Shown here: piece after piece, positions 23,187 to 32,830 of the stretch
Numbering within the stretch: position 1 is the stretch's first letter
Layout of the letters: each line of letters opens with the position of its first letter
Source of the DNA: Flavobacteriales bacterium UBA852
GTDB taxonomy: Bacteria; Bacteroidota; Bacteroidia; Flavobacteriales_E; Vicingaceae
NCBI GenBank assembly: GCA_002295925.1
Contig: DBGO01000019.1
Location: 1 to 49,172, forward strand
Direction of reading: 5' to 3'
Length of the DNA: 49,172 nucleotides
Translations under genes and position numbers: made by a program
The notes under the pieces: generated by a model
What the model was told of the DNA's origin: nothing
The model's input: the letters and a program-made list of their open reading frames with translations, nothing else
Databases searched by the model: none

Positions 23187-26100
23187 TTAAAATTTAATTC
23201 CAATAACAAGAATATCATCCACCTGCTCGTTGTCTCCTTTCCATTCTTTAAAAGTATTCAGGATTTGTTCTTTTTGCTTTTCTACTGGCAATTGATAAAC
23301 AGAAAGTAATAATTTACGGAAGTTTTTCACCATAAACTTTTTATTCTTTGGTCCGCCAAACTGATCGGGAAAACCATCGGAGAACATATAAACCGTATCG
23401 CCTGTATTGATTTGAATAAGGTGCGAATGAAAAGAAAATTCAGCATCTACACTTCCGCCAATTGGTCGTTTGTCGGCATCAAATTTTTCAAACAATCCAT
23501 TTTCGCGTATCACATACAACGGACGGTATGCTCCGGAATACTCAATCGTATCATCGTGTTTAGATTTTCGGATAAGCGCCAAATCCATTCCATCGCGAGT
23601 ATCATACTTATGCCCTTGTTGATTAAGTGCGCTGACAACCCGTTCGTTTAATCGATTTAAAATTTCTCCTGTATTTTCCACTTTTTGGATTTGCACGATT
23701 TGGTTCAATAAACTGCTGCCTATCATACTCATAAAAGCTCCCGGCACACCATGTCCGGTACAATCTACCGCCGCAATAAAAAAGTTGTCTTTTGTTTCGG
23801 CAAACCAATAAAAATCACCACTGACAATATCTTTGGGCAAATAAATTACAAATGAATTGGGAAAAGCTTTTCTTATTTTCTCCATCGGAGGCAAAATAGC
23901 TTCTTGAATACGCTTGGCATACTCAATACTGCTTAAAATATCTTTGTTTTTTTCGTTGAGTTCTTTTGTGCGTTCTTGCACTTTTTCTTCCAGCTTATTT
24001 TTTTCGGCAATAATTCTTCGCGTACGCAAACGAATAATTAAAAGCACCAATAAAATGCCTGCAATTATACACCCAATATAAAAGGATGCTGTTTGATAAA
24101 AGGGCGGAATAATAGTAATTTTAATCGTTGCCGGTGTATTATTCCACACACCGTCGTGGTTGGCTGCCCTTACTTTAAAAATATACTCTCCTCCCGATAA
24201 ATTACTGTAAATAGCGAACCTTCTTTTTACAGGTTCCGACCATTCGTCATCAAATCCTTCTAATTTCCATTGATATAAATTTTCTTGCGGAAGCGTATAT
24301 TCCAGTGCTTCAAATTCTATAGTTAAGGATTTGGCATCTTTATATTTTAATGAAATATGATTTTTGAAAGTTAATGCTGTATCTGTTTTAAAAACACCTT
24401 TTGATGCAATGATTTTTGTAATGTAAATTTTTGGCAAAATCGGATTATCCATAATTTGTTGAGGATTGAACGCATTAAATCCGTTGATTCCGCCAAAATA
24501 CATTGTTCCGTTTGCCGATTTAAAATATGCTCCTTGATTAAACTCATTGGATTGCAGTCCGTCTTTTTCGGTGTAATTTTTAAATTTTTCATTTGTAATA
24601 TCAAAACGCGATAAACCGTTGTTAGTGCTAATCCATAAATGATTTTGAGCATCTTTGAGTATGCCGTAAATGTATTCATTTGGCAAACCATCGGGTAAAA
24701 AATATCCTTTTTCTGCTTGCGTTTTAAAATTATATTTTATCAACCCTTGTGAAGTTCCAACCCATATTACATCATTATCTGTCAGAATCGTGTTGATACT
24801 TTTACCTTGTAACAGTTTCGGATTTTGAAGCTTAAAAGAATGTATTTTTTCATCATCAAAATCATAGTATGCTAAACCTTTTGCCGTTCCTAACCACATT
24901 CTGTTTCTGTTGTCATCATATTTTAGATAGTTTACCGTGTTGTTGGGCAACCCGTCAACAGTAAAGTAGTTTTGAAATTTTTGTTCGTCAATATTAAAAA
25001 CACTCAACCCGTTGTAAGTGCCTATCCATAAAGTATTTTTCGGTCCTTTTTCAAAATCCAATACAGTATTATTACAAAGTCGCGTACCGTTAATTTGTTT
25101 ATCAGCATCAAAAGCCGGTGCAAAGGTTTTATTTTCTGTATCATAATAATTAAATCCTCCACCCCACGAGCCAATCCATATTCTATTGTTTTGCTTGTCA
25201 TTTAAGAGGGCTAAAATCCGGTAGTGCAACTTATTTTGAAACGTCGGATAATTGGTAAATGTATTGTTATTCAAATGCCAAAAGTCCAAGCCGTAGTCTA
25301 AATTTCCGACAACCATTATCGAGTCATTTAACTGCTCAAAGCACATAATTGTATTTCCGGAAGGGTATTTTGACGAACGACGAACATTTGAAGGCTTGTA
25401 AATATGTTCAAATTTGAAAAGATATTTTTTATAGATGTTAATGCCGGCATCAGTCCCAATCCATACGTATCCGGTTTCATCGGGTAAAACGCAATTCACT
25501 CGGTTTGAGAGTAACCCGTGTTCTTCGGCTTTGGCTGTGTATTTTTTAAGCTTATTGTTTTCTATTATGCCCAATCCTTTGGAAGATGCTATCCATAAGC
25601 GATTTTCTTCATCCTGTGTAACATCGTGAACAAAATTGCTCAACTGCTTTTCGAATAACAAATAATGGTAATTGTTATTTTTTAAATCAATTTTACACAA
25701 GCCCATACCGGTTGTTGCATACCATAAGCCAGCGTTTTCATCTATAAAGATATCTTTAACAACAAACTGGAATTTAGGTTCTCCACCTTTGGTTTTTTCA
25801 AGGTATTGTTTTACTTTTTGAGAAATTACATTGTACGAAAAAATTCCTTTATCCGAGCCAATCCACAACACATCATCTTTAAAATACAAACAAGTAAAAC
25901 GCACGCTTTTGGGAAATTTTCCGCTGATATCTTTCCATGTATTTTTATCGGGTGAATAACTAAACAAATAATTTTCGGCAATTAACCACAGATTACTTTT
26001 ATTGTCTTTTATCAATGCTTTTACATTATGATACGCCGAATCATTGTTGATTAATATCGAAGAAAATTTTCCGGTAAACGGGTCATACAGGTTCAACCCG

Positions 26101-26411
26101 CCGTTTTGTGTACCAATGTACAGTTTGCCATTCGCTGTTTCGGCAATTGCCGAAATATTGTTATCGGAAATGGTGGTGGAATCGTAAATATTGTTTCTGT
26201 AAACGTTAAATTCATAGCCGTTATACTTGTTCAATCCGTCTTGTGTGGCAATCCATATATACCCGAATTTATCCTTATAAATTTGCTTGACCATACTTTG
26301 AGACAAACCGTCTTCAATGGTTAAGGAAGTAAAACGCAATTGTTGTGCATCAAGTTTGAAAAACGTCAAACCGACAAGGAATAGAAAATAATATTTATAA
26401 ACGAATTTCAT
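23187..26411 (-). CDS. Membrane-bound propeller sensor with SpoIIE/PP2C phosphatase output
   Basis: The 1074-residue protein has a signal peptide (about 1-23), then a periplasmic two-component regulator propeller (about 25-650, many repeats such as YIWIATQDGLNKYNG and LWIGTYNGLSVFN), a Y_Y_Y domain (about 690-765), one membrane helix (about 775-795, IGCIIAGILLVLLIIRL), a coiled coil (about 800-840) and a C-terminal SpoIIE phosphatase domain. The phosphatase has DFYWFAETKDNFFIAAVDCTGHGVPGAF, GMDLALI and YMFSDGFPDQFGG, so the metal-binding Asp residues are present. It has no histidine kinase domain. In this layout an external signal drives Ser/Thr dephosphorylation. The start is ATG at 26411; the codon before it is a TTG. 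Its likely partners are discussed with siaB/siaC. Confidence 0.88.
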   Translation of the reverse strand: MKFVYKYYFLFLVGLTFFKLDAQQLRFTSLTIEDGLSQSMVKQIYKDKFGYIWIATQDGLNKYNGYEFNVYRNNIYDSTTISDNNISAIAETANGKLYIGTQNGGLNLYDPFTGKFSSILINNDSAYHNVKALIKDNKSNLWLIAENYLFSYSPDKNTWKDISGKFPKSVRFTCLYFKDDVLWIGSDKGIFSYNVISQKVKQYLEKTKGGEPKFQFVVKDIFIDENAGLWYATTGMGLCKIDLKNNNYHYLLFEKQLSNFVHDVTQDEENRLWIASSKGLGIIENNKLKKYTAKAEEHGLLSNRVNCVLPDETGYVWIGTDAGINIYKKYLFKFEHIYKPSNVRRSSKYPSGNTIMCFEQLNDSIMVVGNLDYGLDFWHLNNNTFTNYPTFQNKLHYRILALLNDKQNNRIWIGSWGGGFNYYDTENKTFAPAFDADKQINGTRLCNNTVLDFEKGPKNTLWIGTYNGLSVFNIDEQKFQNYFTVDGLPNNTVNYLKYDDNRNRMWLGTAKGLAYYDFDDEKIHSFKLQNPKLLQGKSINTILTDNDVIWVGTSQGLIKYNFKTQAEKGYFLPDGLPNEYIYGILKDAQNHLWISTNNGLSRFDITNEKFKNYTEKDGLQSNEFNQGAYFKSANGTMYFGGINGFNAFNPQQIMDNPILPKIYITKIIASKGVFKTDTALTFKNHISLKYKDAKSLTIEFEALEYTLPQENLYQWKLEGFDDEWSEPVKRRFAIYSNLSGGEYIFKVRAANHDGVWNNTPATIKITIIPPFYQTASFYIGCIIAGILLVLLIIRLRTRRIIAEKNKLEEKVQERTKELNEKNKDILSSIEYAKRIQEAILPPMEKIRKAFPNSFVIYLPKDIVSGDFYWFAETKDNFFIAAVDCTGHGVPGAFMSMIGSSLLNQIVQIQKVENTGEILNRLNERVVSALNQQGHKYDTRDGMDLALIRKSKHDDTIEYSGAYRPLYVIRENGLFEKFDADKRPIGGSVDAEFSFHSHLIQINTGDTVYMFSDGFPDQFGGPKNKKFMVKNFRKLLLSVYQLPVEKQKEQILNTFKEWKGDNEQVDDILVIGIKF

Positions 26412-26458
26412 CAATTAATTCACCTGCTTTTGGATTAAAGAATTGATCTTTATAAATT

Positions 26459-26466
26459 CAAAGATA
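26459..26466 (-). promoter_or_regulatory. -7 box TATCTTTG of the SpoIIE sensor gene
   Basis: A perfect TAnnTTTG on the minus strand, 47 bp before the ATG at 26411. No clear -33 TTTG is seen. Confidence 0.45.
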
Positions 26467-26601
26467 GTTTTTGTATTTGGTAAAAGAAAATTACATTTCA
26501 TATTTTCACTTCTTTCAAATGTTCTTTTCTGTAAAACACCAAAACAACCTGTGTGTTAAAATAAATTGTAAACTTTGTTTGGTCATTATAATTAGGATGT
26601 T

Positions 26602-27351
26602 ATGAAATTATCGAAACCGGAAAAAGAATGGTTTGCTCAATGGTTTGATACCGAATATTACCATATTTTATACAAACACCGTGACTTTGACGAAGCCGAA
26701 AAATTCATTAAAAACTTGGTTGATTTTTTATCGCCTGCAAAAGATGCTTATTTTTTGGATATGGCTTGTGGAAAAGGCAGGCACGCTGTATTTTTAAATA
26801 AATTGGGGTATAAAACCGATGCTTTTGACCTTTCACCAAACAACATTAAGGAAGCCAAAAAGTTTGAAAACGACACGCTTCATTTTTATGTAAATGATAT
26901 TCGGAAACCGCTAAAAGTAAATACGTACGACTATGCTTTGAATTTATTCACCAGTTTTGGTTATTTCGAAGATGATAAGGAAGATATTAAAGCTTTAAAA
27001 GCCATTGCAACAGCCCTAAAAGACAAAGGAACATTGGTGTTGGATTTTTTAAACGTGGATAATTTATCCATTAAAGAAAATGAAAAAATCACCCAAGAAA
27101 TTGATGGGATCACGTTTATTACTTCTAAAAAAACAGAAGGAAGTTTTGTAGTTAAAGATATTGAAGTAATTGACGGCAACCGACGTTTTACTTATCAAGA
27201 ACGCGTAAAATTGATTAATCAAGATAAGTTTAATCATTATTTTGCTCAAGCAGGATTTAAAATATTGCATACTTTTGGCAATTATAATTTAGATGCATTT
27301 AACCCTGAAAAATCTGAGCGAATAATACTAGTTGCTCAAAAAAACGTATGA
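26602..27351 (+). CDS. Class I SAM-dependent methyltransferase
   Basis: The 249-residue protein has the Rossmann SAM-binding motif YFLDMACGKGRHAVFLNKLG, motif II-like VNTYDYALNLFTSFGYF and a downstream KALKAIATALKDKGTLVLDFLNVDN helix-strand. The acceptor cannot be predicted (small molecule is likely, from the family type with FDLSPNNIKEAKK). It overlaps the ZIP transporter gene by 4 bp (ATGA at 27348), so they are translated together. Confidence 0.82.
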   Translation: MKLSKPEKEWFAQWFDTEYYHILYKHRDFDEAEKFIKNLVDFLSPAKDAYFLDMACGKGRHAVFLNKLGYKTDAFDLSPNNIKEAKKFENDTLHFYVNDIRKPLKVNTYDYALNLFTSFGYFEDDKEDIKALKAIATALKDKGTLVLDFLNVDNLSIKENEKITQEIDGITFITSKKTEGSFVVKDIEVIDGNRRFTYQERVKLINQDKFNHYFAQAGFKILHTFGNYNLDAFNPEKSERIILVAQKNV

Positions 27352-28064
27352 ATTCCACTTCTATCATAATCATACTAATTATTTCTGCATTTACCGGCGG
27401 ATTGGCGGCACTGTTTTTTAAAATAAACCACACCAATAAAATAAAGTTGCTTTTATCATTCAGCGGAGCGTTTTTGCTGGGTGTTTGTGTGTTGCATCTT
27501 TTGCCCGAAGTATTTTCAAACCCAAACACTGCATTTTATGCAAGTATAGCCGTGCTTGCCGGCTTTTTAATTCAGTTGTTTTTGGAATTTCTTTCGCGTG
27601 GAATTGAACACGGGCATATTCACGCAAATGAGGAAGGCAAATTTCCGGCAACGGTGATTTTTGCCTTATGTATTCACGCAATTATTGAAGGAATGGCTTT
27701 GTATTCGGGACACCATCACCAACCCAAAACACACTTGCTTTTGGGTATTGCGTTGCATAAAATTCCAATTTCGTTGGTTTTGGTGGTTTTATTGTTGAAA
27801 CAAAACCTAAAAACACCGGTTATATTACTCACATTAACCGCTTTTGCTCTTTGTGCGCCATTCGGAATGCTACTGAGTCAATCTTCTCTTTCGGTACAAA
27901 TAATTGCCAACGAGCAAATAATTTTAGGTATTGCCTTGGGGATTATGTTGCATATTTCTACCGTTATTCTCTTCGAATCGACCGAACACCATAAGTTTCA
28001 ACTCAAAAAATTCATTACCATATTGGTAGGTTTTATTTCGGCAGTTATTGTTTCGCTTGTGTAA
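27348..28064 (+). CDS. ZIP-family divalent metal transporter
   Basis: This 238-residue integral membrane protein has about seven to eight helices and the ZIP pattern in the middle: IFALCIHAIIEGMALYSGHHHQPK followed by LLGIALHKIPISLVLVVLLL, whose HxxxE and HKxP metal-binding positions are kept. ZIP carriers import Zn2+, Fe2+ or Mn2+. A His-rich loop (HGHIH, HHH) lies between helices. It overlaps the methyltransferase gene. Confidence 0.88.
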   Translation: MNSTSIIIILIISAFTGGLAALFFKINHTNKIKLLLSFSGAFLLGVCVLHLLPEVFSNPNTAFYASIAVLAGFLIQLFLEFLSRGIEHGHIHANEEGKFPATVIFALCIHAIIEGMALYSGHHHQPKTHLLLGIALHKIPISLVLVVLLLKQNLKTPVILLTLTAFALCAPFGMLLSQSSLSVQIIANEQIILGIALGIMLHISTVILFESTEHHKFQLKKFITILVGFISAVIVSLV

Positions 28065-28130
28065 AACAGGCACTTCTAAAGAGTTATTACCTTTACATTT
28101 TATTTTGGTTTGACATAAACATGCGTTTTC

Positions 28131-28149
28131 TTGATAAATATTTTATCAA
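28131..28149. repeat. 19-bp palindrome, candidate operator
   Basis: TTGATAAA at 28131-28138 is repeated inverted as TTTATCAA at 28142-28149, separated by TAT. It lies 66 bp after the ZIP transporter stop and 121 bp before the next ATG. It has no T-run, so it is not a typical terminator. It could be a dimeric regulator site for the gene at 28270. Confidence 0.35.
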
Positions 28150-28269
28150 AATTTAGACTTATTACGAACACTTATCTAATAATTACTATATTAGCAATAC
28201 CGAATCTGTGGAGCTAAAAAAAGAAATACATTAACAATTAAATTATTTCACCTAAATTTTCATTAAAGT

Positions 28270-28749
28270 ATGAGTCATAGATGCAACACCTTTGTGTATG
28301 ATAAAAAATCTTTTCTTTCGGGGATACTTGCCTGCGTAACATTAATGTTAATTAATATAATCGCTATTTTTAATGAAGTATTTATGTTATCATTTGTCAT
28401 AAGTTTAATCATTATTTTCTTATGTTATAAAAACAGCATTAATTACTTTAAAATATGTGATAACAGCATTATATTTTACAAGAAAAATATATTGAAGAAA
28501 ATAATTAACAAGAAAACCATTGAATTAGAAAATATTAAAAAAATTGTGTTCAAATATTATTCTTTTGATTTATTAGATATTTTATATTCTGTAAGATTTT
28601 ACAACGAAGTTGAAATAATCATTTTTTTAAAAAATGATGAGATAATAGAAATACCCAGGGGAGATATTTCTCTTGATTTAGTATTAAAAATGAAAGAAAC
28701 ATTAGAAAGAAATACAAAAAATAATATTGACGTTGAATTAAAAAAATAA
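28270..28749 (+). CDS. Membrane protein of unknown function, AT-rich, 159 aa
   Basis: No family is recognised with confidence. Two hydrophobic helices (about 14-35 and 40-55) are followed by a cytoplasmic part with a strand-rich pattern resembling bacterial PH domains (ICDNSIIFYKKNILKK, FYNEVEIIIFLKNDEIIEIPRG). Base composition is clearly more AT-rich than its neighbours (Ile, Lys and Asn dominate). It stands alone between the ZIP transporter and a convergent carboxypeptidase gene. Horizontal acquisition is possible but unproven. Confidence 0.6.
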   Translation: MSHRCNTFVYDKKSFLSGILACVTLMLINIIAIFNEVFMLSFVISLIIIFLCYKNSINYFKICDNSIIFYKKNILKKIINKKTIELENIKKIVFKYYSFDLLDILYSVRFYNEVEIIIFLKNDEIIEIPRGDISLDLVLKMKETLERNTKNNIDVELKK

Positions 28750-28824
28750 TTCTCCTCTAAAAATCTTCCATCGGCAACAGCTATTTCTCTATTAAAAAAA
28801 ACGGTTTCTTGAAAAAGTTTAAGT

Positions 28825-31188
28825 TTACAATTTCATCAGTTTCCCTTTTTGAATAACTGTACCGGATTTTTTAACGGTATAAAAGTATAACCCTACCGGT
28901 AAGTTATTTATATTTATTTCATTATTCACTATTGGAAGATTATTTACCTCTATTACGGCTTGTCCGTTTGCATTATACAATGTAAAATACAAATTATCCG
29001 TTGAAGGATTTAAAATGGTCAACTTGTCTTTTGCCGGATTGGGATAGACGGAAATATTCGCTGCCTGACTTACTGCTTGATGTATTGCAGTTAACGAATC
29101 ATTTATAATACTTACCTGTAAATCATCAAAATAAAATCCGTCATCGGTAACAAAAAAGTCGCTTTGCAATTCAAAACGAATAAGAATTTGCATTCCGATA
29201 TAATCGTCCAAACTAATTTCTTCTTTTACCCAATTAGGTTGAATACCATCATACAGTGGTTGGTTGGCATCCTGATTTGACGTACCCGGATTGGTGTATT
29301 TACCACACAAGGGTGTCCAAGAATTTCCGCCATCTGCAGACGCTTGCACTTCTACATAATCGTAATCATTTTCTATACTCCATTTTGCCCAAAAACTTAA
29401 AGTTGCCGAAGCCGCTCCGCTTAAATCAACCGGATTGTTTAGGGTAATTTTCGTATTACTGTTATTGGAATAATTTCCATTTGGTGAGTCGGTAATAGAA
29501 GTTGACGGACTGTAAAACTCATTGGTTGTGGTGTTCCACGATGTTGTTGTCCAATTATTTAAATTGGATGCATTATCGGATAATACAATATTTCCTGTAC
29601 CGAATACATGTATCAATGTATCGGTTTCGGCATATAATCCATTATCGGTAATCAATAAAAACTTAACTAAATCGCCGTTTTGAATGGAAGCATCCAATGT
29701 GTAAGCAATAGAATCTATTTTTGTTTCCAATAAATTTAAATTAACGAACGATTTTGGGCTTCCCACACTGACAATATTAGAAGATACAGGTTGTAAAGAA
29801 ACCGTAAACGTTGACGGGCTGTCTAACCCCAAACGTTTAATATCAAATTTCAGGTATCCGTTTATTGCCGAAAGAGATTGAGGCGATACGTCAGTAGTTT
29901 TCGCATATTTGCCCACTAATTTTACCGCCATCATATTTTGATACATATTTGCCTTACACACATCAATTATTCTGTTTTGTGCGGGCCAAAAACCATCATT
30001 TTGGTCGCCGGCTTCGGGTGTCATGCTCAACACTTTATTTTTAGTGGTTTGTTCGCCATAGCCCCAATCGTCGGAATCGCCATTGGTAACATATCCCACC
30101 GTTTGGTCGCCCGTGCCATAGGTGTAATGATTGTACCGAGTCATTAATTGTGCATATTCAACATAAATAGCTGAATCCGGTGTGTAAATAGATGGCGCAT
30201 ATCCCCACGGATAAATCAATAAATTACCATAAGTATGATAGTTTACACAAATACCGAAATTGTGATTTTCTTCAAAATATTTAACCGCTTGTGTTTCGGG
30301 TTCCGAAAAAGCCGCCGGACCACGATACGTATCATCATTGGTATTGGGCGACGAGCCGGTATTATCCAATCCCCACATATATCCGTAATTCCTGTTTAAA
30401 TCCACGCCGTAAGTTCCGTCATTATTATTTCGCCGGTTTTTACGCCACATACCGCCACCATTTGGGTTTGTGGTTTCATTATAAATATACCCGTCAGGGT
30501 TTATACAAGGAATAAAATAGATTTCCGTATTGTCGACCATTTGTTGTATTTCGGTATTGGAAGAATAATTTTCGAGCAAATACCACATAAACATAATCAT
30601 TTGAGATACCGATGCCGGTTCGCGTGCGTGATGCAATGCGGTAAATAAAATTTCGGGCTCGTTTTCGTCAACGGTTGGGTTGTCCGAAATTTTCAGCCAA
30701 TAAATTGGTCTGCCTTCGTGCGTTTGAAATGAACCTATCGGTTGTTTAAGCGTAATCAAATTCGGGTATTGTTGCTGCATGGCATCCAAGTGCCCTAATA
30801 TTTCGGCATAAGTGAAAAATCCGCCCATCGAACCCAATGAAAAATTCGAAGGTGTTGGGTAGTTAATGCCTGTTTCGGAACAATTTCCGGCTCCTTGCTT
30901 ATCCGATTCACTTGCTTTTTTATTCCGTTCTTGATAATATTTTTCCACATCGTCGATTAAAATTTCAAAAGGAATATTAGCAGTTTGCAGTTTTTGAATT
31001 TCATATTCCGAAAGATCGGTAATGAAATACTGACCTTTTTTAACAATTCCGTGATCAACGGCAATACCTAATTGCGCTACTTCTTTTAAAGGATGTTCAT
31101 CGGTAAAAATTTTCACTTTTGAATATTGCTGTGCCGAAGCCCACGAAACAATCAAAATAAAAACGGTAAATAAAAAATTCTTTTTCAT
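28825..31188 (-). CDS. Secreted M14 zinc carboxypeptidase with T9SS type A sorting domain
   Basis: The 787-residue protein has a signal peptide (cut near residue 19), an N-terminal prodomain-like region, then an M14 peptidase domain (about 120-430): the zinc motif HHAREPAS with the usual HxxE, GVDLNRNYGYMW, the third ligand in NYHTYGNLLIYPWG, and the catalytic Glu in MTPEAGD. Next come beta-sandwich domains (about 470-690) and a type A C-terminal domain with the YPNPAKDKLTI signature and a final KKSGTVIQKGKLMKL, which targets the type IX secretion system. Extracellular protein or peptide degradation is expected. Confidence 0.9.
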   Translation of the reverse strand: MKKNFLFTVFILIVSWASAQQYSKVKIFTDEHPLKEVAQLGIAVDHGIVKKGQYFITDLSEYEIQKLQTANIPFEILIDDVEKYYQERNKKASESDKQGAGNCSETGINYPTPSNFSLGSMGGFFTYAEILGHLDAMQQQYPNLITLKQPIGSFQTHEGRPIYWLKISDNPTVDENEPEILFTALHHAREPASVSQMIMFMWYLLENYSSNTEIQQMVDNTEIYFIPCINPDGYIYNETTNPNGGGMWRKNRRNNNDGTYGVDLNRNYGYMWGLDNTGSSPNTNDDTYRGPAAFSEPETQAVKYFEENHNFGICVNYHTYGNLLIYPWGYAPSIYTPDSAIYVEYAQLMTRYNHYTYGTGDQTVGYVTNGDSDDWGYGEQTTKNKVLSMTPEAGDQNDGFWPAQNRIIDVCKANMYQNMMAVKLVGKYAKTTDVSPQSLSAINGYLKFDIKRLGLDSPSTFTVSLQPVSSNIVSVGSPKSFVNLNLLETKIDSIAYTLDASIQNGDLVKFLLITDNGLYAETDTLIHVFGTGNIVLSDNASNLNNWTTTSWNTTTNEFYSPSTSITDSPNGNYSNNSNTKITLNNPVDLSGAASATLSFWAKWSIENDYDYVEVQASADGGNSWTPLCGKYTNPGTSNQDANQPLYDGIQPNWVKEEISLDDYIGMQILIRFELQSDFFVTDDGFYFDDLQVSIINDSLTAIHQAVSQAANISVYPNPAKDKLTILNPSTDNLYFTLYNANGQAVIEVNNLPIVNNEININNLPVGLYFYTVKKSGTVIQKGKLMKL

Positions 31189-31297
31189 TATTATAGCTAT
31201 TTGAAATTTTCATAAAGTTTAAAAAAAATTCTCTAAAAGACAAAACGAATTACACCAACGGTTGAATTTCTAAGAAAGTTAAGGATAAAAATATTAG

Positions 31298-31305
31298 TAT
31301 ATTTG
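31298..31305 (+). promoter_or_regulatory. -7 box TATATTTG before the lipoprotein gene at 31325
   Basis: A perfect TAnnTTTG ending 19 bp before the ATG at 31325. No convincing -33 element is seen. Confidence 0.48.
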
Positions 31306-31324
31306 TTGAAAATGAAACAAAACT

Positions 31325-32167
31325 ATGACCGCAAAAATTTTCTTTCCCGCAATATTTATCATTATAATCTTTTCCTCTTGTAAAAAAGCTGAAATAGATA
31401 CCGACTTTAAATCGGCACAAGATAATGCCAATGCCGAAAATCTTTTTATGGATATCCCGATGCAAATTATACCGGTGATCAACGGTTATTCGCCTATAGC
31501 CGGTTATGCTATGCAAAATCCGGGACCTGCTTCCGGCAATATGCAAAATTTTACTTGCGGAAACATAAACATTCTATCAACTTTTGATACCGTTACAAAC
31601 AGCTATGGATTTCCGTTTGAGTTTGAAATAAACTACGGCAACGGCTGTACAGATGCTTTTGACAATAAAACCAGAAAAGGTAAAATCACGGTTTCTCTCG
31701 ATAATTATTGGGATTCTGTTGGTACAAACATTTCGGTTTCATTCTCAAATTATTCTGTTAATAATATCGCATTAAACGGAACCATTACCATCAGTTACAG
31801 CGACGAAACCCATTTTAATGCAGATGTAACCGATGGTGAATGTGTTTTCACCTCTTACACAGTTCAATTTAACACATCAAAAACGGTCTTTTATCAATCC
31901 GGATACGCTACCGATACTATTATTGACGATGATGTGTATAAAATTTCCGGAAACAGTTGGGGATACGACAGAAGCAATCGACCTTATACGACAAAAACCA
32001 TCATTCCGTTTATAAAAAATGCCTCGTGCGGATGGATTACGAGCGGTGCTTTTGAAATTACTCCGGAAGGATTATCGACAAGAACCGTAGATTACGGCGA
32101 CAACACTTGCGACAAAAATGCTTCAGTAGTAATTAACGGCAATACCTTTGATTTTGAATTGAATTAA
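31325..32167 (+). CDS. Putative lipoprotein of unknown function, 280 aa
   Basis: The signal peptide MTAKIFFPAIFIIIIFSSC has its lipid-attachment Cys at 19. The mature part is Thr/Asn-rich and predicted mostly beta, with repeating patterns such as CTDAFDNKTRKGKITVSLDN and VSFSNYSVNNIALNGTITI. I do not recognise the family; it looks like surface or outer-membrane lipoproteins common in Bacteroidota. It ends 120 bp before the siaB-like gene, with a promoter between them. Confidence 0.68.
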   Translation: MTAKIFFPAIFIIIIFSSCKKAEIDTDFKSAQDNANAENLFMDIPMQIIPVINGYSPIAGYAMQNPGPASGNMQNFTCGNINILSTFDTVTNSYGFPFEFEINYGNGCTDAFDNKTRKGKITVSLDNYWDSVGTNISVSFSNYSVNNIALNGTITISYSDETHFNADVTDGECVFTSYTVQFNTSKTVFYQSGYATDTIIDDDVYKISGNSWGYDRSNRPYTTKTIIPFIKNASCGWITSGAFEITPEGLSTRTVDYGDNTCDKNASVVINGNTFDFELN

Positions 32168-32238
32168 ACAGCTAAACTTTTTATCATTAAGAAATAAAAA
32201 TTATTAAAGAAAAATTAGCATATATCAAACATTTTTTT

Positions 32239-32246
32239 ATCTTTGA
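32239..32246 (+). promoter_or_regulatory. -7 box TATCTTTG of the siaB-siaC operon
   Basis: A perfect TAnnTTTG. It overlaps an in-frame TTG at 32243 that an automatic caller might use as start, which rules that codon out and supports the ATG at 32288. Confidence 0.5.
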
Positions 32247-32287
32247 TTTTTGTTGATTGGTCGAAAGACAAATTACACACACCACGA

Positions 32288-32824
32288 ATGATAAGTATAT
32301 TCGACTTTTACGATATGATGGAGAAAGGAAACGTGCTGTTATCCTTTAAAGGAGAAGTAACCTCCGAGTTGCTTACCTCTGTGCTGCAAATTATGGAGCA
32401 CAAAATGGATAAAATGGATGAATCTCCTAAAATTCGTAAAAAAGTTTACAACATTTTAGTGGAATGTTTACAAAATCTTTATCATCATATTGATGAAGAC
32501 CCTTCTGCCGAAGAGCATGATAAAACTGCTTTTTTTATGATTGGTAAAGAAAACGGCCAATACTCTATTATGACCGGTAACTATATGTTAACCGAAAATG
32601 TAGAGAAGTTAAAAACCAAACTCGACACCATCAACAATATGACCAAAGAAGAATTAAAAGAATACTACAAACAAGTATTAAACAATGGAGAGATGTCGGC
32701 AAAAGGCGGTGGCGGATTAGGTATGATTGACATTGCCCGGAAATCAGGCCATAAATTGGATTACAATTTTAAACCCATTGACGACAACCATACATTTTTT
32801 AGTTTAAAAGTTACTGTAGGATAA
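32288..32824 (+). CDS. siaB: SiaB-family protein kinase (DUF6272)
   Basis: The family member has 178 residues from the ATG at 32288; an upstream TTG at 32243 lies inside the promoter. It has the GHL-type ATPase signature: ILVECLQNLYHHI (N-box Asn), and the GGGGLGMIDIARKSGH lid/G-box region, followed by a C-terminal FSLKVTVG strand. SiaB phosphorylates the small protein SiaC on a conserved Thr, which is reversed by a PP2C phosphatase in the Pseudomonas system. The next gene is the siaC-like protein 6 bp downstream, confirming the pair. Confidence 0.82.
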   Translation: MISIFDFYDMMEKGNVLLSFKGEVTSELLTSVLQIMEHKMDKMDESPKIRKKVYNILVECLQNLYHHIDEDPSAEEHDKTAFFMIGKENGQYSIMTGNYMLTENVEKLKTKLDTINNMTKEELKEYYKQVLNNGEMSAKGGGGLGMIDIARKSGHKLDYNFKPIDDNHTFFSLKVTVG

Positions 32825-32830
32825 AACATT

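Noticed and set aside
28131..28149. Terminator of the ZIP transporter gene
   Set aside because: The palindrome has no T-run on either strand and only AT-rich arms, so it fits an operator better than a terminator.
32243..32287. TTG start extending SiaB by 15 residues
   Set aside because: The codon lies inside a perfect -7 box and the extra residues do not match the family start.
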